From contig MKWP01000016.1 in the NCBI GenBank assembly GCA_001899805.1, forward strand, positions 248,001 through 312,000: DNA of 64,000 nucleotides, given 5' to 3'. The stretch's first letter is position 1. Each line of letters begins with the position of its first letter. Below the pieces are notes generated by a model that had not been told where the DNA came from, searched no databases, and saw only the letters and a program-made list of their open reading frames with translations. The stretch comes from Lysobacterales bacterium 66-474. GTDB taxonomy: Bacteria > Pseudomonadota > Gammaproteobacteria > Xanthomonadales > Rhodanobacteraceae. Position numbers and translations under genes: made by a program. Shown in pieces: positions 57,641 to 64,000 of this stretch.

Positions 57641-59476
57641 ATGTGGTTTCGTCTGCGAACAAGACTTGTCTGGTCCGCCTGCGCGTTCGTGCTGGTGCTG
57701 GCGGGCTGCGCGCCGCTTTCCACCAGGCACATCGAGCGCGCCAATCACATCGTCGCGATGTCGGCCGACCACCGCGTCGACTGCGACCAGCCCGACCATT
57801 GTGCGCAGCCATCGCCGTTCATCGCGCAGGCCGAACGCGCGATCGCGGCGTCCACGCCCGACCGTCCCCGCAATACCGTGACCCTCCTGGACATCGGCCA
57901 GAACTCGCTGGCGGCGCGCATCAACCTGATCCGCGGAGCGCGCCAATCCATCGACATCCAGACCTACATCTGGTCCAAGGACGACGCCGGCATGCTGGTG
58001 CTGGACGAACTGGTGAAGGCGGCGCGGCGCGGCGTGCAGGTGCGCATCCTTGCCGACCAGCTGGGATCGTTGAACGACCCGAGGCTGCTTTCGCGGCTGG
58101 CGCGCGCCAGCGGCAACCTGCAGATCAAGTTGTACAACCCGACCTTCGACAGCGCCCGCAACAATTTCGTCGAATACACCGCAAGCGTGTTGTGCTGCTT
58201 CAACAAGTTCAACCAGCGCATGCACAACAAGCTGTTCCTGGTGGACGACGAGGTCGGCATCGTGGGCGGGCGCAATTACGCGAACGAGTACTACGACTGG
58301 GATCCGCAGCTCGACTTCCTCGACCGCGACGTGATCGTGGCGGGCGTGGCCGGACGCCAGATGGAAAAAAGCTTCGACCTGTTCTGGGACAACGACCGCT
58401 CGGTGCCCCTGACGCACCTGAAGGACGTCAACGCCGACATCCTGAAACACCCGTTCGACGCGGAGCCCTGGATCGAACCGCGCTTCGCCGATCCGCAACG
58501 CGTGACGGGAATGCGCGTGGACGCCGAAGACCCCGTCTTCCTGCAAACCCGGCTGCTGGACCACAGCCTCGACGTCGGCCTGGTCGATTACTTCTACGAC
58601 ATGCCCTCCAAGGACGAGGCGGTGCACGGGCCGGATTCGCGCGAACTGACCCGCGACCTGATGAAGATGCTGTCGGACGCGCGCGAACAGATCGTGCTGC
58701 AAACCCCGTACCTGGTGTTGACGAAGCGCGCCGGCAGGATCTTCGAGGCATTGCAGGAAAAGAAACCGCCGGTACAGGTGATCGTCTCCACCAATTCGCT
58801 GGCGTCCACCGACGCACTGCCGGTGTACGCGCTGTCGTACAAGCACCACAAGAAGTTCCTGGTCGACTACGGCTTCCGGATCCACGAATTGATGCCGCAC
58901 CCCGCCGACGCCGCGGACATGCTGGGCGACTATTACCGCCTGTCAGGCTTCGGTTCGGAACAGTCCTCGCCGCACCGCGGCGGGCGCGCGCCGATCGAGC
59001 CGGGAAGCCCGGGCCCGCGCATCAGCCTGCACGCGAAATCGCTGGTGGTGGACGGCCGGATCACGATGGTGGGATCGCACAACTTCGATCCGCGTTCCGC
59101 GCATTACAACACCGAAGACGGCGTGATCATCGACGATGCTGCCTTCGCGGCACAGGTGCGCGATTCGATCCTGCGCGACGCGGCGCCGCGCAACGCCTGG
59201 CTGGTGGCGCCGCGGCATCCCATCCCGATCATCGGCGATGTCAGCCAAGCGATCGGCGACGTCTCCCGCTCATTGCCGCTGTTCGACCTCTGGCCGTGGG
59301 CCTATGCCACCGACTACCAGTTGAAGCCCGACTGCCAGCCGATACCGGCGACCGATCCGGATTTTCTGAAGTGCTGGGAACCGGTCGGGGATTTCCCGCA
59401 GGTCAACCTGTCGCTGACCGCCATCATCACCCGCTTCATCACCGCCTTCGGGGCGGGCATCCAGGGCATCCTGTGA
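57641..59476 (+). CDS. Phospholipase D-superfamily lipoprotein (cardiolipin synthase C-like)
   Basis: 611 residues. A lipobox LAGC gives lipidated Cys 23. Two phospholipase D HKD motifs are visible: HNKLFLVDDEVGIVGGRN and HAKSLVVDGRITMVGSHNFD, each with following Asn. The overall length and NEYYDWDPQLDFLDRDVIVAG segment resemble ClsC/YmdC-type cardiolipin synthases that join phospholipids. Acting on envelope lipids is likely, exact substrate uncertain. It starts 25 bases after the yceI gene. Confidence 0.88.
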   Translation: MWFRLRTRLVWSACAFVLVLAGCAPLSTRHIERANHIVAMSADHRVDCDQPDHCAQPSPFIAQAERAIAASTPDRPRNTVTLLDIGQNSLAARINLIRGARQSIDIQTYIWSKDDAGMLVLDELVKAARRGVQVRILADQLGSLNDPRLLSRLARASGNLQIKLYNPTFDSARNNFVEYTASVLCCFNKFNQRMHNKLFLVDDEVGIVGGRNYANEYYDWDPQLDFLDRDVIVAGVAGRQMEKSFDLFWDNDRSVPLTHLKDVNADILKHPFDAEPWIEPRFADPQRVTGMRVDAEDPVFLQTRLLDHSLDVGLVDYFYDMPSKDEAVHGPDSRELTRDLMKMLSDAREQIVLQTPYLVLTKRAGRIFEALQEKKPPVQVIVSTNSLASTDALPVYALSYKHHKKFLVDYGFRIHELMPHPADAADMLGDYYRLSGFGSEQSSPHRGGRAPIEPGSPGPRISLHAKSLVVDGRITMVGSHNFDPRSAHYNTEDGVIIDDAAFAAQVRDSILRDAAPRNAWLVAPRHPIPIIGDVSQAIGDVSRSLPLFDLWPWAYATDYQLKPDCQPIPATDPDFLKCWEPVGDFPQVNLSLTAIITRFITAFGAGIQGIL

Positions 59477-59575
59477 CGCTCGATGACCGTGTCGGGCGGC
59501 CCGCCAGGCCTGATTGACGCCGTCACGGCCGCTCGTTAGTCTGCCGCATTCAGCCGCCTGTTCGAGGATTCAGCC

Positions 59576-60148
59576 ATGCCGATGGACATCAACATCCAGT
59601 TGAGTGACGACGACCTGCAGTTCTTCGTCAAAGGCATGCATGACGTGCAGGCCAGCGTCAAGGATGAAAGCGCCGACACGATCATCGCGGCGGCGCAGAA
59701 ATTGCTGGACGAGACCCGGTCCGCCCACGTGCCGCCGTTCATTGCCGAGCGCATCGGCAGCGTGGAGTCGATGATCGCCATGTCCCGCGACGTCGGGTTC
59801 AACCTGCCCGCGGACGATCGCAAGCGGGTGCTGGCCGCACTGGCGTACCTGGCGGACCCCAACGACGCGATCCCCGACAATGTGCCGGTGCTGGGCTTCC
59901 TCGATGATGCCATCATGATCGAGCTGTGCCGCCAGGATCTGCGTTTCGAGATCGAAGCCTATGACGATTTCTGCGCGTGGCGCGCCGACGAGGCGCGTGC
60001 GCGCGGCATCGACCCGGAGAAGTTGATGGCGCAACGTGCCGACTGGGCGGATGCGCGCGCTGCGGAAGCCATCACCTTGATGCGCCGTCGCCGCAAGGAG
60101 TCCTACGCCAGCGGCGCGTGGAAGCCGACCCTGTTCAAGGTATCTTGA
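59576..60148 (+). CDS. YkvA/DUF1232 family protein
   Basis: 190 residues. The DUF1232 motif RKRVLAALAYLADPNDAIPDNVPVLGFLDDAIMIELC (about 82-118) is clear, embedded in a helical protein with an acidic N-terminus (MDINIQLSDDDLQFFVKGM) and a basic C-terminus. Function is unknown. A short, weakly conserved hydrophobic stretch is present, so membrane association is possible. Confidence 0.82.
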   Translation: MPMDINIQLSDDDLQFFVKGMHDVQASVKDESADTIIAAAQKLLDETRSAHVPPFIAERIGSVESMIAMSRDVGFNLPADDRKRVLAALAYLADPNDAIPDNVPVLGFLDDAIMIELCRQDLRFEIEAYDDFCAWRADEARARGIDPEKLMAQRADWADARAAEAITLMRRRRKESYASGAWKPTLFKVS

Positions 60149-60233
60149 ATGCGTTCATCCCTGAACGCTGCTTCGAATGACGAAAAAGCGGAATGCGGGG
60201 TTGGGCCGTTCGACGAGTCCACCTCGGCCTGGA

Positions 60234-60265
60234 GCCGCCGTCCATGGCCGAAAGCTCCGTGGCCT
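60234..60265 (-). repeat. Module G repeat, copy 3 (inverted)
   Basis: On the minus strand it reads GGCCACGGAGCTTTCGGCC followed by ATGGACGGCGGCTCC, nearly identical to copy 1 at 36231 and the copy in ubiB. It lies in the 154-base gap between two genes and has no gene. Confidence 0.6.
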
Positions 60266-60302
60266 GACTTTCCACCAACAGCCGCTTCGAACGTAACGCT
60301 TG

Positions 60303-61589
60303 TCACGGACGTTCCAGGATCGCCACCACACCCATCCCGCCGGCGGTGCAGATCGAGATCAGGCCGCGGCCCGAACCCTTCTGCGCCAACAGCTTGCCCA
60401 GCGTCGCCACGATCCGCGCTCCGGTGGCGGCGAACGGGTGGCCGGTGGCGAGGCTCGATCCGTTGACGTTGATCCTCGCGGGGTCGATCGAACCCAGCGG
60501 TGCATCCAGTCCCAGCCGGTTCCTGCAGTAATCGGCCGACTCCCACGCGCGCAGCTGGCACAGCACCTGCGCGGCGAAGGCTTCGTGGATCTCGTAGAAG
60601 TCGAAGTCCTGCAGCTTCAGTCCGGCCCGCTGCAGCATGCGCGGCACCGCGATCGTGGGCGCCATCAGCAAGCCTTCGCCGTGCACGTAATCGACGCCCG
60701 CGACTTCGGCTTCGACCAGGTGCGCCAGCACCGGAAGGTTGCGTGCAGCGGCCCAATCCTCGCTCGCCAGCAGCACCGCCGCGGCGCCATCGGAAAGCGC
60801 CGAGGAATTGCCGGCGGTCAGGGTGCCCTTGCCGGATGACTTGTCGAACGCGGGCTTCAGCGCCGCCAGCTTTTCCAGCGTGGTGTCGGGGCGCAGCAGG
60901 TTGTCACGCGCGACGCCGCGGAATGGGACCACCAGGTCGTCGAAGAAGCCCCGGTCGTAAGCGGCCGCCAGCTTGCGATGGCTTTCCAGCGCCCACTGGT
61001 CCTGTTCGGCACGCCCGATCTTCCATTCGCGCGCCATCTTCTCGCAATGCTGGCCCATCGACAGCCCGGTGCGCGGTTCGACCACGCCCGGTACCTGCGG
61101 CTTCAGTTCGCGCAGCCGGAACCCGCGCGTCGCGGCCTTGAATTTTCCGCCGAACGTGCGCGCGCGATTCAAATCCAGCAGGCGTTGCTGCAGGCGATTC
61201 GAATACGTGAGCGGCACCTGGCTGGTGGTGTCCGAACCGCCGCCGATACCCGCCTCGATCTGGCCGGTCGCGATCTTCTGCGCAACCAGGATCGCGTTGT
61301 CCAGTGAGGTGCCGCAGGCGCGCGCGGTGGTGAGTCCCGGCGTGGTCATCGCGAGCCCGGAAGATTGCAGCGCCTCGCGGGCGAGATTCCAGTCGGCCGG
61401 ATGCTTCATCACCGCGCCGAACGCGACTTCGCCGAGTTCCATGCCGTGCAGGCCGAACCGCTCGACCAGCGCGCCCAGCACTTCCACCGACATCCCGAAA
61501 TTGCCGAGATCGGCATACGCCGTGTCGCGCTTGCAGAACGGTATGCGCACGCCGCCCAGCACGGCGACGCGACGGGTTTGCGGGATCAT
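60303..61589 (-). CDS. fadI: Acetyl-CoA C-acyltransferase (FadI-type thiolase)
   Basis: 428 residues. The nucleophilic Cys 92 lies in TTARACGTSLDNA, HEAFAAQ carries the catalytic His, and GHPFAATGARI and ICTAGGMG bear the second His and Cys. The RVAVLGGVRIPFCKRDTAY opening and length match FadI-like thiolases of fatty-acid beta-oxidation. No partner fadJ is nearby, so the operon is split from the rest of the cycle here. The symbol reflects the family and is likely but not certain. Confidence 0.88.
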   Translation of the reverse strand: MIPQTRRVAVLGGVRIPFCKRDTAYADLGNFGMSVEVLGALVERFGLHGMELGEVAFGAVMKHPADWNLAREALQSSGLAMTTPGLTTARACGTSLDNAILVAQKIATGQIEAGIGGGSDTTSQVPLTYSNRLQQRLLDLNRARTFGGKFKAATRGFRLRELKPQVPGVVEPRTGLSMGQHCEKMAREWKIGRAEQDQWALESHRKLAAAYDRGFFDDLVVPFRGVARDNLLRPDTTLEKLAALKPAFDKSSGKGTLTAGNSSALSDGAAAVLLASEDWAAARNLPVLAHLVEAEVAGVDYVHGEGLLMAPTIAVPRMLQRAGLKLQDFDFYEIHEAFAAQVLCQLRAWESADYCRNRLGLDAPLGSIDPARINVNGSSLATGHPFAATGARIVATLGKLLAQKGSGRGLISICTAGGMGVVAILERP

Positions 61590-61667
61590 GGCCCATCCTC
61601 TCGGGACTTGCTGTCTGCAAGGCTAGCGCATTCGCTGTCTCGCGGTGACGCCACCGCGAACACCTGC

Positions 61668-62135
61668 TCAGTCGAACCGGGTGAACCCGTGTCGCAGCAT
61701 CCTGTACGGCTCTTCCTGCATGCCCAGCGACAGGTAAGTCCGTTGCGCGCGCGTGTTGTCGCGTTCGACGTACAGGCGCAATCCGACCGCGCCCGCCGCA
61801 CGTGCGCGGCGTTCGACTTCGGCGTACAGCGCCTGGAACACGCCGTGCCGGCGATGCGGTGGCGTCACGTAGACGCTCTGGAACCACCACCAGTCGCCGT
61901 TGCGCCAATCGCTCCATTCGTGGGTGACCAGCAGGCAACCTGCCGGTTCGCCGTCGCGTTCGGCGACCAGGTAGAGACCCCGCCGCGAATCCTCGAATAC
62001 CGCGCGCGTGCCGCGCGTCAATACGTCACGATCCAGCGCCTTGTGCTCGGTCTCGCGCGCCATCGCGGCGTTGCAATCGACCAGGAACGGAACGTCGTCC
62101 GGCGTGGCGGGACGAACCTGGATCGAGGGATTCAT
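61668..62135 (-). CDS. GNAT-family N-acetyltransferase
   Basis: 155 residues. GNAT fold: QVRPATPDDVPFLVDCNAAMA opens, then WWFQSVYVTPPHRRHGVFQALYAEVERRA with the acetyl-CoA-binding loop R-R-H-G (usually Q/R-x-x-G-x-G/A), and GLRLYVERDNTRAQRTYLSLGM at the end. Substrate unknown. Its ATG overlaps the ntrC stop (ATGA), so it is in the same transcript. Confidence 0.9.
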   Translation of the reverse strand: MNPSIQVRPATPDDVPFLVDCNAAMARETEHKALDRDVLTRGTRAVFEDSRRGLYLVAERDGEPAGCLLVTHEWSDWRNGDWWWFQSVYVTPPHRRHGVFQALYAEVERRARAAGAVGLRLYVERDNTRAQRTYLSLGMQEEPYRMLRHGFTRFD

Positions 62136-63535
62136 CGTGGGTCCTTGTCGCGGCGGCGGGAACTGCCGAGCTTGCGTGTCAGCGTATTGCGTCCGAGGCC
62201 CAGTGCCTTTGCCGCATTCTGGCGATGCCCCATGTGCGCGGCCAGTGCGGCGTCCAGCAGCACGCGATCGAAACGCTCGCGGGCGCTTGCGTGCAGGTCG
62301 CGCGCGCCGGCGGCCAATTCCGCATCGGCCCAGCCGCGCAACACCGGCTCCCAGGGCAACGCCGTGCCTGCCCCGGCAGTTGCCGCCCGTGTTCCGGCTT
62401 CGCCGAGATCTTCGCGCCGGATGCTGGCCCCCGTCGTGATCACCGCGAGGCGGCGGCACAGGTTTTCCAGTTGCCGCACGTTGCCGGGGAAATCCATTTT
62501 CGCCAGCGCTTGCAACGCCGTCTGGGTGAAATGTTTCTCGGGCAACTTCAATTCGCCGGCGGCGATCGCGAGGAATCTTTTTGCCAGCAACGGGACGTCG
62601 GAACGGCGGTCGCGCAACGCGGGCAGGTGGATGCGCACCACGTCGAGGCGGTGCAGCAGGTCGGCGCGGAACTCGCCGCGCGCGGCCCTTGCGTCGAGAT
62701 CCTGGTGCGTGGCCGCGATCACGCGCACGTCGCTGCGGATCAACTCGCGACCGCCCACTCGGTAAAACTCGCCGCCTGCGAGTACCCGCAGCAGGCGCGT
62801 TTGCAGCGCCAACGGCATGTCGCCGATTTCGTCGAGGAACAGGGTGCCGCCTTCGGCCTGCTCGAAGCGTCCGCTGCTGCGCCGCTGCGCGCCGGTGAAG
62901 GCGCCGGCTTCGTGGCCGAACAATTCCGATTCCAGCAATTCCGCCGGGATCGCGGCGGTGTTCAGCGCAACGAACGGGCGTGCGCGTCGCGCGCTTTCCT
63001 CGTGCAGGGCACGCGCGACCAGTTCCTTGCCGGTGCCGGTTTCGCCGGTGACCAGCACGCTCAAGTCGCTGGCGGCGACGCGGCCGATCAATCGGAACAC
63101 TTCGCGCATCGGCGCGCTTTCGCCCAACAGCGCGTGGCGCGAGGCTTCCTCTCCGGGCGTGGTTGGCGGGCGTGCGGTTTCGGCGAGCGCGCGCCGCACC
63201 GCGGCCAACGCGTGGTCGAGGTCGAACGGCTTGGCCAGGTAATCCGCCGCGCCTTCGCGGTATGCCGCCGCGGTGGTCGCGACGTCGGTGAAGGCGCTCA
63301 TCACGATCACCGGCAGGTCCGGATGCGCCGCCTTCGCCTCGCGCAACAAGGCCAGTCCGTTCGTGCCGGGCAGCCGCACGTCGCACACCAGCAGCGCCGG
63401 AGCCCCGCGCCGCAACGCGCGTTGCGCGGTTTCGGCGTCGGCGAATTCCGTGACCGAGTGTCCTGCATCGCGAAGCGCCGTCGCCAGCACGAAGCGCACC
63501 GCGCGATCGTCATCGATGACGAAGATTTCGCTCAT
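62132..63535 (-). CDS. ntrC: Sigma-54-dependent response regulator (NtrC type)
   Basis: 467 residues. Receiver domain with phospho-acceptor Asp 52 (LLVCDVRLPGTNG) and Lys 102 (YLAKPFD), an AAA+ domain with Walker A GETGTGK (164-170), the sigma-54-contact GAFTGA loop (211-216), LFLDEIGDMP Walker B, and a C-terminal Fis-type helix-turn-helix (MGHRQNAAKALGLGRNTLTRKLG). It closely resembles NtrC (glnG) of the nitrogen system. Overlaps with ntrB (ATGA) and the GNAT gene (ATGA) point to one operon. No glnA is in view, so the nitrogen assignment rests on domain form. Confidence 0.92.
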   Translation of the reverse strand: MSEIFVIDDDRAVRFVLATALRDAGHSVTEFADAETAQRALRRGAPALLVCDVRLPGTNGLALLREAKAAHPDLPVIVMSAFTDVATTAAAYREGAADYLAKPFDLDHALAAVRRALAETARPPTTPGEEASRHALLGESAPMREVFRLIGRVAASDLSVLVTGETGTGKELVARALHEESARRARPFVALNTAAIPAELLESELFGHEAGAFTGAQRRSSGRFEQAEGGTLFLDEIGDMPLALQTRLLRVLAGGEFYRVGGRELIRSDVRVIAATHQDLDARAARGEFRADLLHRLDVVRIHLPALRDRRSDVPLLAKRFLAIAAGELKLPEKHFTQTALQALAKMDFPGNVRQLENLCRRLAVITTGASIRREDLGEAGTRAATAGAGTALPWEPVLRGWADAELAAGARDLHASARERFDRVLLDAALAAHMGHRQNAAKALGLGRNTLTRKLGSSRRRDKDPR

Positions 63536-64000
63536 GCATGTTCTCCCGTGCGCGGACGGCGCGGCAACAACAGCACGAAACAGGTTCCGCTTTCGCGACG
63601 TTGCAGGGTCAACTCGCCACCATGTTCGCGTGCGATCTCGCGTGCGAGGGCAAGTCCGAGGCCGGTTCCATCCGCGCGACCCGAGACCATCGGTTCGAAC
63701 AACGTCGTCGCGATGGCATCGGGCACGCCGTCGCCGTCGTCCTCGATTTCGATGCGCAATGCGGGGACGCGTTGGCCGCGTGTGTCGCGCCAACCGGCTT
63801 CGGCGCGGCTGCGCAGCACGATGCGCCGCGCACTGGCCTCGACCGCGTTGCGCACCAGGTTCAATACCGCCTGCAGCAGGCGATCGGGATCGCCGTGCCA
63901 GGCCGGCAGGCTCGGATCGTAGTCGCGTGCAACCGCGACGGGCACCTGTTCGGCTTCGAGCAGTTCCGCGACGCGTTCCAGCAGTGCATGCACGTTCACC
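63532..64000 (-). CDS. ntrB: Histidine kinase (NtrB type), C-terminal part only (partial)
   Basis: 156 residues of the ATPase domain lie in the window; the sensor and phospho-His parts are beyond the right edge. N box NLVRNAVEA, G1 DDGDGVP, F-box region TTLFEPMVSG and G2 GTGLGLAL are present. It is the partner of the response regulator whose ATG overlaps its stop. Confidence 0.85.
   Translation of the reverse strand, partial: VNVHALLERVAELLEAEQVPVAVARDYDPSLPAWHGDPDRLLQAVLNLVRNAVEASARRIVLRSRAEAGWRDTRGQRVPALRIEIEDDGDGVPDAIATTLFEPMVSGRADGTGLGLALAREIAREHGGELTLQRRESGTCFVLLLPRRPRTGEHA

Overview
The window is high-GC bacterial chromosome centred on the replication origin. The order exbD-exbB-tonB-(TPR gene)-gyrB-recF-dnaN-dnaA, all leftward, then rpmH-rnpA-yidC-mnmE and the atp operon rightward, is the arrangement of Xanthomonadales (Lysobacterales). 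Protein families and the lack of Xanthomonas-specific genes suggest a Rhodanobacteraceae-like member; that last step is inference.

Layout. 1-9509 (leftward): TonB energising system, a TPR protein and the replication genes gyrB, recF, dnaN, dnaA. The dnaN-dnaA gap holds DnaA-box-like 9-mers in an AT-rich stretch (candidate oriC), and two perfect 16-bp parS palindromes lie inside recF. 9739-21452 (rightward): rpmH, rnpA, yidC, mnmE and atpIBEFHAGDC; three gaps inside the atp operon are filled by palindromic repeats. 21453-22457: a 1-kb repeat mosaic before glmU. 23871-33676, mostly leftward: an alpha/beta hydrolase with an M1 aminopeptidase, two glutathione-transferase-like proteins, proline iminopeptidase, ubiE and an M16 protease. 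33803-38866: an SDR, a 31-codon membrane peptide, trmL, a GDT1-family exporter behind a yybP-ykoY (manganese) riboswitch, and ubiJ-ubiB. 39000-42312: gpmA, a beta-helix-like lipoprotein, and a low-GC orphan gene enclosed by nested inverted repeats. 42313-47241: algC-dut-coaB-coaC with divergent radC. 47545-64000: argS, a SPOR protein, two SDR-type proteins, speA and speE, sixA-yceI, a phospholipase D-like lipoprotein, a YkvA-type protein, a thiolase, a GNAT, and ntrC with the end of ntrB.

Whole pathways visible: replication initiation and segregation sites, the complete F1Fo ATP synthase, ubiquinone synthesis factors (ubiE, ubiJ, ubiB), spermidine synthesis (speA, speE) and the pantothenate-to-CoA step (coaB, coaC as two overlapping genes).

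The most unusual content is a modular set of palindromic intergenic repeats. I call them A (GGGAGAGGG-type hairpin), B (CATTCCGGGG...CCCGGAAT), C (about 260-320 bp with several hairpins whose stems differ between copies but stay paired), D (a 19-mer head of C) and G (GGCCATGGAYGGC). They recur in a similar order at two loci, enclose an orphan gene as mirror images, and have entered the ubiB reading frame in phase. No tRNA, rRNA, CRISPR array or intact insertion sequence was recognised.
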